Assembly (NCBI GenBank): GCA_964482225.1
Contig: CAYZWT010000019.1
Location: 1 to 64,000, forward strand
Direction: 5' to 3'
DNA: 64,000 nucleotides
Source of the DNA: UBA1429 sp964482225
GTDB taxonomy: Bacteria; Chloroflexota; Anaerolineae; UBA1429
Shown here: positions 40,156-48,888 of the stretch, in pieces
Layout of the letters: the number at the start of each line of letters is the position of its first letter
How positions within the stretch are numbered: position 1 is the first letter of the stretch
Made by a program: the position numbers and the translations under genes
The notes under the pieces: generated by a model
Seen by the model: only the letters and a program-made list of their open reading frames with translations
What the model was told of the DNA's origin: nothing
The model's database searches: none

Positions 40156-42576
40156 ATGGCCAGAGTACAGAGAACGATCAACCGGGGTTGGAAGTTCCAC
40201 CGGAGGGACTGCCCCGATGCCTGGTTCAAAGGGTTCGATGAGGGCGCCTGGGCCGATGTCACCCTCCCCCATGATTGGGCCGTAACGGAGCCCTTTAGCC
40301 AAGAGCACTCTAGCGGCGGCGGGTATCTCGCCGGCGGCGTAGGGTGGTATCGAGGCAGATTCACCCTGCCCGAAGCCTGTCGGGGTAAAAAGGTCTGGAT
40401 CGTTTTCGATGGCGTGTACAACAATGCCCAGGTGTGGGCCAACAGCTACTATCTGGGCAAGTGGCCCTATGGCTATACCACCTTTGCCCATGATATCTCC
40501 CACGCCGCCCGCTTTGGCGAGGATGAGAACCAGGTGAGCGTGCGCGTCGAGCACGCCCACACTGCCGACTCGCGCTGGTTCACCGGCTCGGGCATCTATC
40601 GCAAGGTCAGCGTGTTGGTCAAGGAGCCGGTCTATATTGACCAATACGGCGTCTTTTTCACGACGCCCGAGGTCAGCGCCGATTCAGCGCAGATCCACGT
40701 GGCGAATACCCTGGTCAACGAGACGGCAGAGCCGGTGTGCGGCGCGGTTCGCAACACCCTCAAGGGGCCTGATGGCCGGGCCGTAGCCGTGATAGAGAGC
40801 GTCTGCGAGATCCCGGCGGGGGAGAGCGTGTGTGTGGCGCAAGAAACGATGGTAGACAAGCCTCTGCTCTGGAGCCCCGAGCATCCCCACCTGTACACCC
40901 TGGTCACCGAGATGGCGGTGGATGGGGACCTCATGGATAGCGAGGAAAGCCGTGTGGGCATCCGGTCTTGCCGCTTTGACGCCGACGAAGGGTTTTTCCT
41001 GAACGGCGCCAATATCAAGCTCAAGGGGGTTTGCGTCCACCACGATGCGGGGTGCCTGGGGGCCGCCGTGCATCCCAAGGTTTGGCGTCGTCGCCTGGAG
41101 CTCCTCAAGGCCGCGGGCTGCAACGCCATCCGCATGAGCCACAACCCCCACATGCCCGAGCTATACGACCTGTGCGACGAGATGGGACTCATGGTGATTG
41201 ACGAGGCCTTTGACGAGTGGGAAGGCCCCAAGAACAAGTGGTGGCAGGGGCACAACGTCTACCCGCCCAAGCTCTATGGCTATTTTGAGGATTTCCCCGC
41301 CTGGCACGAGCGCGACCTGAGCCTGCTGGTGCGGCGCGACCGCAACCACCCCAGTGTGATTCTGTGGTCCATCGGCAACGAGATAGATTACCCCAACGAT
41401 CCCTATGGTCACCCCACCTTTGAGAGCATGATGGGGAACAACGACGCCAACAAGCCCGCCGCCGAGCGCCGCTATAGCCCGGACAAGCCCAATGCCGAAC
41501 GGCTGGCGCCCCTGGCGCAGCGGCTCAAGGCGATTGTCAAACAGTGGGATACAACGCGACCGGTGACGGCGGCGGTGGCCTTTCCCGAGCTTTCCAACCT
41601 CACCGGCTATTGCGATACGTTGGACGTGTGTGGCTACAACTACAAAGAGCAATGGTACGCCGAGGATCATGCGCAGTACCCGAACCGGCCCTTGCTGGGC
41701 AGCGAGAACGGGCATCACTATGCCGCATGGCTCGCGGTGCGCGATAACCCATTCATTTCCGGCCAGTTCCTCTGGACGGGGATTGACTACCTGGGCGAGG
41801 CGCGCGGCTGGCCCATCCACGGCTCCGGCGCCGGCCTGCTCACCACAGCCGGTTTCCCCAAGGCCCAGTATTGGTTCCGCCGCAGCCTGTGGGCCGATGA
41901 GCCCGTGGTCCACCTGGCGACCTCGCGCCACGAGGATGAGGATTCTCCGCTGCTGCGGGGGACGCCCATCCAGTGGCAGCGCTACATCCGGCGCGCGTTG
42001 GAGGCCCCATCGTGGAGCTATGCGCCGGGCGACCTGGTGGATATCACCTGCTACACCAACTGCCCCGAGGCAGAGCTGTTCCTCAACGGCGCCTCCCAGG
42101 GCGTCCGCCGCCTGGCTGATTTCCCGGAAGAAGGGTGCATCACCTGGCAGGTCCCCTTTGCGGCGGGCGCCCTGGAAGTGGCAGCGACGGCGGCGGACGG
42201 AAGCAGGATCGCAAGCCAACTATTCACCACAGGGGCCGCCGCCGCGCTCCAGGCCCGGGTGTTTGGCGACGTCGCTATCCAGGCCGATGGCGAGGATATC
42301 GCCCAAATCGAGATTGCGGTGGTGGATGGCGACGGCCGCCTTGTGGCCAACGCCTCCGATATGGTGGGCGTCATGGTCGAGGGCGCTGCGACGCTGCTGG
42401 GCATTGACAATGGCGACCTGGCCGACAACACGCCCTTTTTCGCGACAGAGCGCCGCGCCTACCAGGGGCGCCTGATCGCCTACGTCCGCTCCAACGGGCA
42501 GGCCGGGCCGATCACGGTCTACTGCCACGGGCGGGGGGCGCTCAAACCTGTGGAGGTTGGGCTAACGGCCCTGTAA
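40156..42576 (+). CDS. Glycoside hydrolase family 2 beta-galactosidase
   Basis: An 806-aa GH2 enzyme: sugar-binding jelly roll (about 8-155), Ig-like domain (160-270), TIM barrel (275-560), then one or two C-terminal Ig-like domains. The acid/base is E409 in WSIGNEIDY, the nucleophile E517 in LLGSENGHHY; RDRNHPSVILW and VCVHHDAGCLGAA are family marks. There is no signal peptide, so it is cytoplasmic and works on imported oligosaccharides. GGGAGG precedes the ATG. Beta-galactosidase is the likely activity; GH2 also includes beta-glucuronidases and mannosidases, and the HHDAG loop fits galactosidases best. Product galactose would go to galK at 33 kb. Confidence 0.9.
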   Translation: MARVQRTINRGWKFHRRDCPDAWFKGFDEGAWADVTLPHDWAVTEPFSQEHSSGGGYLAGGVGWYRGRFTLPEACRGKKVWIVFDGVYNNAQVWANSYYLGKWPYGYTTFAHDISHAARFGEDENQVSVRVEHAHTADSRWFTGSGIYRKVSVLVKEPVYIDQYGVFFTTPEVSADSAQIHVANTLVNETAEPVCGAVRNTLKGPDGRAVAVIESVCEIPAGESVCVAQETMVDKPLLWSPEHPHLYTLVTEMAVDGDLMDSEESRVGIRSCRFDADEGFFLNGANIKLKGVCVHHDAGCLGAAVHPKVWRRRLELLKAAGCNAIRMSHNPHMPELYDLCDEMGLMVIDEAFDEWEGPKNKWWQGHNVYPPKLYGYFEDFPAWHERDLSLLVRRDRNHPSVILWSIGNEIDYPNDPYGHPTFESMMGNNDANKPAAERRYSPDKPNAERLAPLAQRLKAIVKQWDTTRPVTAAVAFPELSNLTGYCDTLDVCGYNYKEQWYAEDHAQYPNRPLLGSENGHHYAAWLAVRDNPFISGQFLWTGIDYLGEARGWPIHGSGAGLLTTAGFPKAQYWFRRSLWADEPVVHLATSRHEDEDSPLLRGTPIQWQRYIRRALEAPSWSYAPGDLVDITCYTNCPEAELFLNGASQGVRRLADFPEEGCITWQVPFAAGALEVAATAADGSRIASQLFTTGAAAALQARVFGDVAIQADGEDIAQIEIAVVDGDGRLVANASDMVGVMVEGAATLLGIDNGDLADNTPFFATERRAYQGRLIAYVRSNGQAGPITVYCHGRGALKPVEVGLTAL

Positions 42577-42690
42577 TAACGTCATTGCCTGGTGCGCAGC
42601 GATGCCTACGGCCGACGCCCCGTGCAGCCAGCCTTTGGCGTTGCCACCCCCTGGCTCCTGTGCTATCATCTAGCGCAATAGGGGAACAGG

Positions 42691-43806
42691 ATGAACCATC
42701 GGCCTGACATGCTTGCGCACAACGACGATCTGGACTGGATCACGCCCTTGCTGCGTGGCATCTTTCAAGTGCAGGATGTCACCGTCGGAGCGCTGGGCGG
42801 CGCGGCCACGCGCCTGCGGGGCCGCTTCCTCGTGCCCTCCGAGCGCGCCTATGGCGCCCTGGCGCCCGCTTTTGAGGCCCACGGGCGCACGCTGCTGCTG
42901 CGCCATGAACAAGGCCAGGACGTGATCTATGGCCTGTACGGCGTCCACCGGCCCACGCCCAACAACCGCTGGTTGCCTCCTGTGCTGGCCCTGCTCACCG
43001 TGATTTCGATCCTGGGCACCTATCTGTTGATGTACGGCATGGAAGAGCTCACCTGGGCCAGCGCCCGCGCCGGGCTGGGCCAGGCGGCCCAGTTCACCCT
43101 GGCCCTGGTGGTCGTTCTGTTGGCTCACGAGATGGGCCACTATCTGGCAGCCCGCCGCCTGGGCCTGGCCGTCACCCTGCCCTACTTGATCCCCTTTCCC
43201 TTCAGCCCTTTTGGGACGATGGGAGCGGTGATCCGCATGAAGGACATCCCGCCCAACAAGCGCGCCATGCTGCTCACGGGCGCCGCAGGCCCCCTGGCGG
43301 GCCTGGCCGTCACCCTGCCCATCCTGATCGTGGGGCTGCTGCTCTCCGAGGTGCGCGCCCTGCCCGCCTCCGGCAGCTATATCGTCGAGGGCAACTCGCT
43401 CCTCTATCTGTTGGCCAAGTACCTGGTGCATGGCGAGTGGCTGCCCTCTGCCACCCACGATCTGTTCATGCACCCGTTGGCCTTTGCCAGTTGGGCCGGC
43501 TTGCTGGTCACTTCTTTCAACCTGATCCCCGCCGGGCAACTGGATGGCGGCCATATCGCCTATGCCTGGCTGGGCAGCAAGGCGCGCTACCTGACCTGGG
43601 GCATCATCGCGCTGCTGGCGGGGCTCGGCTTTGTGTGGCCCGGCTGGTTCCTGTGGGCCGGGCTGATCTTTGTCCTGGCGCGAACCCAGCAAGAGCCCCT
43701 GGATAGCATCACGCCCCTGAGGCGGCGCGACATCGCCATCGCCATCGGGCTGCTGGTGGTCCTGGTGCTCACATTCACGCCCATGCCGTTGCGCTTTATC
43801 AACTAG
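42691..43806 (+). CDS. Site-2 protease family (M50) membrane protease
   Basis: A 371-aa intramembrane metalloprotease with an about 90-residue cytoplasmic N-terminal domain of unknown role. The zinc motif HEMGH is at 146-150; the second site is NLIPAGQLDGGH. PFPFSPFGTMGAVI is the conserved loop of the EcfE-unrelated plant EGY-like/archaeal S2P branch. About seven membrane helices are visible. GGGGAACAGG precedes the ATG. A triple-PA14 surface protein follows 36 nt later in the same direction. It has no PDZ or CBS domain, unlike the other site-2 protease at 15.6 kb. Substrate unknown. Confidence 0.88.
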   Translation: MNHRPDMLAHNDDLDWITPLLRGIFQVQDVTVGALGGAATRLRGRFLVPSERAYGALAPAFEAHGRTLLLRHEQGQDVIYGLYGVHRPTPNNRWLPPVLALLTVISILGTYLLMYGMEELTWASARAGLGQAAQFTLALVVVLLAHEMGHYLAARRLGLAVTLPYLIPFPFSPFGTMGAVIRMKDIPPNKRAMLLTGAAGPLAGLAVTLPILIVGLLLSEVRALPASGSYIVEGNSLLYLLAKYLVHGEWLPSATHDLFMHPLAFASWAGLLVTSFNLIPAGQLDGGHIAYAWLGSKARYLTWGIIALLAGLGFVWPGWFLWAGLIFVLARTQQEPLDSITPLRRRDIAIAIGLLVVLVLTFTPMPLRFIN

Positions 43807-43842
43807 CCAATTCGGACCTGCGTCGAATACAGAAGGTGGACC

Positions 43843-45612
43843 ATGCTCAACCGCTCGCCCATGTGGAAGACCGCTCTGATCGGCATCGCCGCCGCGATCC
43901 TGGTCATCGCCGGGCTGGCCATCGTGATCTGGGTGACCGTAGCCCGGGAGCGCATCGCCGCGCCCGAGCCCACACCTGCCTGGACGCTAACCCCGCGCGC
44001 CTCGGCCACCCTCGATCTCACGGCAACATTGGAACCCTCGGCCACGCCCATCCCGCCGGATGCTGCCCTGGGCATCGTGCAGGACTATACACCGGGCGCC
44101 CTGATCATCGTCATCACCCCCGTCCAGGGCAGTGTGAACCAGATCATCGTGCCGGAGAACCTCCAGGTATCCTGGGAGGACGGGCGCCGTGCCTCGCCCA
44201 GCGAGATCATGCGCGGGCAAACGATCTACGCCGAGGGGTCGCTGGACGCCCTGGGGCGCTTGGTGGCCGCCTCGATCGTGATCATTGACCCGGGCGCCGC
44301 CGCCACGGCCACGCCGCCGCCCACCGGGACGCCCACCGTGGGCCCCACGCCCACGCCATCCATCCCACGGCGGGCCTGGCTGGGCGAGTACTATGCCAAC
44401 ATGAACCTGAGCGGCGCGCCGGTGCTGACGCGCCAGGATGCCGAGATAGATTTTCAGTGGGGCACCGGCTCGCCCGGCCCCAACGTGCCCGCCGACCGCT
44501 TTTCGGCGCGTTGGCGCGGCTATTGGCCCTTTGAGGGCGGCGTGCACAACTTTGTGGCCTATTCCGATGACGGCGTGCGCATCTGGGTGGATGGCCAGTT
44601 GGTCGTGGATCAGTGGGTAGACCAATCCGGGGCCTTTGCCACAGGCCAGGTCTATCTCCAGAGCGGCGATCACCTGGTCGAAGTCGAGTACTATGAGAAC
44701 GCCCAGCGGGCCGAGATCCGCGTCACCTGGGAACTGCAAGGCGCTTTTGATAACTGGAAGGGCGAGTACTTTGACAACACGGCGCTGCAAGGCGAGCCTG
44801 TGTTGGTGCGCAATGATGAAGAGATCAGCTTTAACTGGGGCGCCGGTTCGCCGCATCCCCAGGTGCCGGCGGATAGTTTCAGCGTGCGCTGGACCCAGGA
44901 GATCACCTTTGAAGAAGGGGCCTATCGCTTTCGGGCGCGGGCCGATGATGGCGTGCGCGTCTGGGTGGCCAATAGCCTGCTCATTGATGCCTGGCAGCCC
45001 AACATTGACCAGACCTTTACCGGCTATATCTGGCTGCCCCAGGGAACGCACCCGGTGCGCATCGAGTATTTCGAGATGGGCGGCAACGCCTCGATCCAGG
45101 TGTGGCGCGAGCATATCACCACCTTTGCCAACTGGCGGGGCGAGTACTATACCAACCCCGATCTGGCGGGCAACCCGCGCTTTGTGCGCGATGACGAAAA
45201 GATTGACTTTGACTGGGGGCAGGGATCGCCGGGGCATGGCCTGCCCAACGACGGCTACTCGGCGCGCTGGACGCGGCGCGTGCAACTGAACGCCGGGCGC
45301 TATAATCTCTGGGCCATTGCTGACGATGGCGTGCGGGTGTATGTCAACGGGCGTCTGGTCATTGATGCCTGGCGCGATTCGGGCGCCGAGCGGTACGATG
45401 GCGCCATAGACCTGGAAACCGGCGAGCATCGCATCGTGGTCGAATACTATGAGCGCATTGGGATGGCCGTGATCCAGTTCGGCTGGGAGTGGATTCCGCC
45501 CGCCACGGCCACACCCACGCCCACCCCAACGGCGACGCCGACAGCTACGCCGACAGCTACGCCTACGGCGACCGAGACGCCGACGTTGACGCCCACCACG
45601 CCAACGCCCTAG
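43843..45612 (+). CDS. Membrane-anchored surface protein with three PA14 domains
   Basis: A 589-aa protein: signal anchor at 8-33, a short Thr/Pro linker, a small beta domain (75-150, GIVQDYTPGALIIVITPVQG), a second linker, and three consecutive PA14 modules at 178-297, 305-422 and 430-550, each opening (W/L)xGEYYxN and carrying the DDGVR(I/V)(W/Y)V strand. The C-terminal 40 residues are almost pure (T/A)PTATPT repeat. PA14 domains bind glycans or act as adhesins. The protein probably projects from the cell surface. The start ATG lies 36 nt after the protease gene; co-transcription is likely. Confidence 0.85.
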   Translation: MLNRSPMWKTALIGIAAAILVIAGLAIVIWVTVARERIAAPEPTPAWTLTPRASATLDLTATLEPSATPIPPDAALGIVQDYTPGALIIVITPVQGSVNQIIVPENLQVSWEDGRRASPSEIMRGQTIYAEGSLDALGRLVAASIVIIDPGAAATATPPPTGTPTVGPTPTPSIPRRAWLGEYYANMNLSGAPVLTRQDAEIDFQWGTGSPGPNVPADRFSARWRGYWPFEGGVHNFVAYSDDGVRIWVDGQLVVDQWVDQSGAFATGQVYLQSGDHLVEVEYYENAQRAEIRVTWELQGAFDNWKGEYFDNTALQGEPVLVRNDEEISFNWGAGSPHPQVPADSFSVRWTQEITFEEGAYRFRARADDGVRVWVANSLLIDAWQPNIDQTFTGYIWLPQGTHPVRIEYFEMGGNASIQVWREHITTFANWRGEYYTNPDLAGNPRFVRDDEKIDFDWGQGSPGHGLPNDGYSARWTRRVQLNAGRYNLWAIADDGVRVYVNGRLVIDAWRDSGAERYDGAIDLETGEHRIVVEYYERIGMAVIQFGWEWIPPATATPTPTPTATPTATPTATPTATETPTLTPTTPTP

Positions 45613-45630
45613 CGCGCTCGGTCTTGGAAC

Positions 45631-45654
45631 TCTCGCGCCACGCTTCTGAGCGTC
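45631..45654 (+). repeat. Interspersed intergenic repeat, copy 3
   Basis: CTCGCGCCACGCTTCTGAGC plus GTC is identical to 15112-15134. Located between the PA14 gene and the formamidase-like gene. Confidence 0.65.
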
Positions 45655-45678
45655 AGGAGCGCGGAGACGCAGAAATGG

Positions 45679-45709
45679 CAAAGTACGGTGGCTCTGCCAC
45701 CGTACTTTG
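45679..45709. repeat. Perfect 14-bp-stem hairpin
   Basis: CAAAGTACGGTGGC and GCCACCGTACTTTG are exact reverse complements around a TCT loop. No T-run follows, so it is not a classic terminator, yet it could act as one or as an mRNA 3'-end stabiliser for the PA14 gene. It lies 30 nt before the formamidase GTG. Confidence 0.7.
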
Positions 45710-45738
45710 CCCACTCGATCTATTTCTGAGGTACATCC

Positions 45739-46644
45739 GTGAAAAGAGAACACCGACCCACTCGCTTCTATAACACCTTTGGCCCCCACGCCCCGGCCCT
45801 GACGCTGGATGACGGCGATATCCTGGTCGTCGAGACGCTGGACTCGCGGGGGCGCAACGGCCACATGGAGACGGTGGCCGCTCCCTCGAACCCCCTCTCG
45901 GGGCCCTTTTATGTGCGGGGCGCCGAGCCGGGCGACGCCCTGGAGGTGGAGATTCTAGAGTTGCGCCCCAACCGGGCCTATGGCTACTGCGGCACCTCCG
46001 TGGCTGAGCACGTGGTGGAACCCGCCCATGTGCGCCAACTGCCCCCGCGCGAACTGGCCGCCTGGGAGGTGGATGCAGCGGCCTGGACGGCTACCCTGAC
46101 CGAGCCGGACACCAAACTTGGGCGCTTGACCCTGCCGCTGGACCCCATGCTGGGCTGCATCGGCGTCGCCCCCAAGGGCGGGCAGGCCATCTCCTCGGCC
46201 ACCTCGGCGGAGCACGGCGGCAACATGGACTATCGCGGCTACCGCAAGGGCGTCACGGCCCTGTTCCCCGTGTTCGAGCCCGGGGCGCTGCTCTTTGTGG
46301 GTGATGGCCACGCCGTCCAGGGCGATGGCGAGATCGTAGGCATGGGCATCGAGATCTCGATGGAGGCCGAGCTGCGGGTGCGTGTGCGCAAGGGCGCGGG
46401 GCTCCGCTGGCCCCGGGGCTATACCGACCAGTACCTCTTTGCCGTGGGCAATGCCCGCCCCCTGGATCAGGCCCTCCAACACGCCACCACCGAGCTGCTG
46501 GCCTGGCTGGAGGATGACTATGGGCTGGACCCTGTGGCCGCCAGCATCCTGTTGGGCCAGTGCATCCGCTACGACATCGGCAATGTGTTCGATCCGGCCT
46601 ATACCGTGGTCGCCCGGATCGCGCGCGCGCTGCTGCCCGCATGA
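45739..46644 (+). CDS. Acetamidase/formamidase family protein
   Basis: A 301-aa beta-rich amidase of the FmdA/AmdA family, which hydrolyses formamide or short amides. Recognisable are DDGDILVVETLDSRG, NPLSGPFYVRGAEPGD, MLGCIGVAP and the HGGNMDYRGYRKG segment with conserved His/Asp, plus GDGHAVQGDGE. The start is a GTG at 45739 with GAGG upstream. The C-terminal YRSD-like region of larger FmdA proteins is reduced, as in the many 300-aa members. Next gene is a glycosyltransferase 26 nt on. In Chloroflexota such proteins often have unknown substrates. Confidence 0.87.
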   Translation: MKREHRPTRFYNTFGPHAPALTLDDGDILVVETLDSRGRNGHMETVAAPSNPLSGPFYVRGAEPGDALEVEILELRPNRAYGYCGTSVAEHVVEPAHVRQLPPRELAAWEVDAAAWTATLTEPDTKLGRLTLPLDPMLGCIGVAPKGGQAISSATSAEHGGNMDYRGYRKGVTALFPVFEPGALLFVGDGHAVQGDGEIVGMGIEISMEAELRVRVRKGAGLRWPRGYTDQYLFAVGNARPLDQALQHATTELLAWLEDDYGLDPVAASILLGQCIRYDIGNVFDPAYTVVARIARALLPA

Positions 46645-46670
46645 ATGCCAACCGGGCCGGGGGTTGACCC

Positions 46671-47858
46671 ATGCGCGTCGCCATGATCGGGGCCTTTGGG
46701 CTCTCGCCCCGCATGACCATGAGCGCCCGGGCGTTGCCCCTGGCCCGGGCCCTGGCGGCGCAGGGTCACCAGGTGCGCGTGGTGATGCCGCCCTGGCACA
46801 CCCCCGAGCAGGGCGGGCGCCGCTGGAACGACCAGGGCGTCGAGTTGGAGTACGTCCCCCTGTCCCCTCGCATCCCTGGCCTCTCGGCGGCGGCCATCTC
46901 CTGGCGGCTGCTGGCCCGCGCCCTGGATCACCGGCCCGACGTGGTGCACATTTTCAAGCCCAAGGCCTTTGCGGGGCTGGCGGGCTGGCTGCTCTGGCAC
47001 GCCGGGCGCCTGGGGCTGGCCCGCGCGCCTCTGGTGGTGGACGAGGACGACTGGGAGGGCCCTGGCGGCTGGAACGAGACCCTGGCCTATCCGCGCGCGG
47101 CGCGGGCGCTCTTTGCCTGGCAGGAGCGCTGGGGCCTGCGCCACGCCGCTGCCGTGACCGTGGCCAGCCGCGCGCTGCAGAGCCTCGCCTGGGGGCTGGG
47201 GGTCGCGCCAGAGCGGGTGCACCACCTGCCCAACGGCCCCCGCGCCTGGCCCGCCGGCGAGGGCGACGTGGTGCGGGCGCGCTATGGGCTGGGGGATGCC
47301 CCGGTGGTGCTGCTCTATACCCGCTTTTTCGAGTACGAACCAAGTTGCCTGGTGGAGACGTTTCGGCGCATCCACGCCGCCCTGCCCCAGGCGCGGCTGC
47401 TGGTGGTGGGCCAGGGGCTCTCGCCGGAGGATGAGGACGTTTTCTCGCAGCAGGTCGCCCAGGCCGGGCTGGAGGCCAGCGTAACGCGGGCCGGCTGGGT
47501 GCAGGAGGATGCGCTGCCCGATCATTTTGCCGCCGCCGACCTGGCCCTCTATCCCTTTGCCGATACGCTGATCAACCGCTGTAAGTGCCCCGTCAAGCTG
47601 GTGGACCTGCTCTATAGCGGCGTGCCCGTGGTGGCCGCCGCCGTGGGCGAGATCCGCGAATACATCCGCCACGGCGAGACGGGCCTGTTGATGCCCCCCG
47701 GCGCGCCCGAGCGCATGGCCGAGGCGGCCATCGCCCTGCTGCGCGACCCGGCCCGGCGCGCCGCCCTGGCCGAGCGGGCCGCCGCCGAGATGCGCACACT
47801 CTACGCCTGGGAGGCCCTGGCCGAGCGCCTGGTAGAGGTGTACGAAAGCTCCGTGTGA
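46671..47858 (+). CDS. Glycosyltransferase family 4
   Basis: A 395-aa GT-B enzyme. The N-terminus AMIGAFGLSPRMTMSARALP holds the acceptor side; VVHIFKPKAFAGL and VDEDDWEG are mid-domain marks; the donor side is VLLYTRFFEYE ... LLVVGQGLS ... DLALYPFADTLINRCKCP and YSGVPVVAAAVGEIREYI (in place of the E-x7-E segment). It begins 26 nt after the formamidase stop, with a poor ribosome site (GGGGG). No signal or membrane segment. Role in glycolipid or surface-glycan synthesis is inferred. Confidence 0.86.
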   Translation: MRVAMIGAFGLSPRMTMSARALPLARALAAQGHQVRVVMPPWHTPEQGGRRWNDQGVELEYVPLSPRIPGLSAAAISWRLLARALDHRPDVVHIFKPKAFAGLAGWLLWHAGRLGLARAPLVVDEDDWEGPGGWNETLAYPRAARALFAWQERWGLRHAAAVTVASRALQSLAWGLGVAPERVHHLPNGPRAWPAGEGDVVRARYGLGDAPVVLLYTRFFEYEPSCLVETFRRIHAALPQARLLVVGQGLSPEDEDVFSQQVAQAGLEASVTRAGWVQEDALPDHFAAADLALYPFADTLINRCKCPVKLVDLLYSGVPVVAAAVGEIREYIRHGETGLLMPPGAPERMAEAAIALLRDPARRAALAERAAAEMRTLYAWEALAERLVEVYESSV

Positions 47859-47907
47859 GAGCGACCAACGATCAGAACCCGCGCCGACATCCGAAAGGAG
47901 ACAGATC

Positions 47908-48837
47908 ATGCAGCCCTATGCTCGTCCCGCCGCAGAGGAACGCCTGCGCCTGCTAGCGCCGCCCCAGGGGCGCAAGCCTATCGTCCTGGATACCGATACC
48001 TACAACGAGATAGACGACCAGTTTGCCCTGGTCTATGCCCTGCTCTCGCCGGAGGTGGACCTGCAGGCGGTGTATGCCGCGCCGTTCCACAACAGCCGCT
48101 CGTCCGGCCCCGGCGATGGCATGGAAAAGAGCTATGAGGAGATCCTGCGCATCCTGTCGTTCATGGAGCGGGAGGCCGAGGGGCTGGCCTACCGCGGCTC
48201 GGCGGCCTGGCTGCCCGTGCCAGGCGAGCCGGTGCGCAGCCCCGCCGTGGACGACCTGATCGCCAGGGCTAAGGAGGAGCGCGATGGCCCGCTCTACGTC
48301 CTGGCCGTCGGCGCCATCACCAACGTGGCCTCGGCGCTGCTGCTGGCGCCCGAGATCGCCTCGCGCATCGTCGTCGTCTGGCTGGGCGGGCACCCCACCT
48401 ATTGGCCCGATACCCGCGAGTTCAACCTGGCGGGCGATCCCCTGGCCTCGCGCACGGTGCTGGATTGCGGCGTTCCCCTGGTGATGCTGCCCTGCGCCCT
48501 GGTGACGGAGCAACTGCGCACCACGCTGCCCGAGATGGAACGCTATGTCAAGGGCAAGGGCGCCGTGGGCGATTACCTCTATAGCATCTATGAGGCGTAC
48601 ATGGACGACCATTACGCCCGCTCCAAGGTGATCTGGGATATCAGCGCCGTGGCCTACATGATCAACCCGGGCTGGCTGCCCTCCGAGCTGCGCCCCTCAC
48701 CCGTGCTGCGAGACGACATCACCTGGGGGCCGGAGGACGCCGAGCGGCACCCGGTGCGCATCGTGCGGCACGTCAACCGGGATGCCGTCTTTGGTGACCT
48801 GTTCCGCAAGCTGGAGGTTGCCCAGACCGCACGCTGA
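47908..48837 (+). CDS. Inosine/uridine-preferring nucleoside hydrolase family
   Basis: A 309-aa nucleoside hydrolase, a calcium enzyme cleaving the N-glycosidic bond of ribonucleosides. The metal-site motif is VLDTDTYNEIDDQFALV (D28, D30, D36, D37), a slightly spread form of the family DTDxxxDD. Further marks are ALVTEQLRT and the DISAVAYMINP segment. AAAGGAG precedes the ATG. It converges with an ADP-ribosylglycohydrolase-domain gene; both deal with ribosyl N-glycosides, which suggests, but does not prove, a shared salvage role. Confidence 0.88.
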   Translation: MQPYARPAAEERLRLLAPPQGRKPIVLDTDTYNEIDDQFALVYALLSPEVDLQAVYAAPFHNSRSSGPGDGMEKSYEEILRILSFMEREAEGLAYRGSAAWLPVPGEPVRSPAVDDLIARAKEERDGPLYVLAVGAITNVASALLLAPEIASRIVVVWLGGHPTYWPDTREFNLAGDPLASRTVLDCGVPLVMLPCALVTEQLRTTLPEMERYVKGKGAVGDYLYSIYEAYMDDHYARSKVIWDISAVAYMINPGWLPSELRPSPVLRDDITWGPEDAERHPVRIVRHVNRDAVFGDLFRKLEVAQTAR

Positions 48838-48848
48838 TCGCATACTGC

Positions 48849-48888
48849 GTTGGAACGTTTGAACGTGCTAACGTTCGAACGTTCCAAC
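48849..48888. terminator. 18-bp-stem hairpin between convergent genes
   Basis: GTTGGAACGTTTGAACGT and ACGTTCGAACGTTCCAAC pair over 18 bp with one G-U and a GCTA loop. The loop and right arm contain the last five codons and the TAG stop (48868-48870) of the leftward gene. It starts 12 nt after the rightward stop. No T-tract on either side, so a bidirectional end or stability structure rather than a standard terminator. Confidence 0.6.

Noticed and set aside
45679..45709. Classical rho-independent terminator
   Set aside because: The stem is perfect but no T-run follows on either strand, so it is listed as a hairpin only.
43987..45864. 625-codon minus-strand frame opposite the PA14 gene
   Set aside because: The opposite strand encodes three clear PA14 modules; the antisense frame shows only low-complexity residues.
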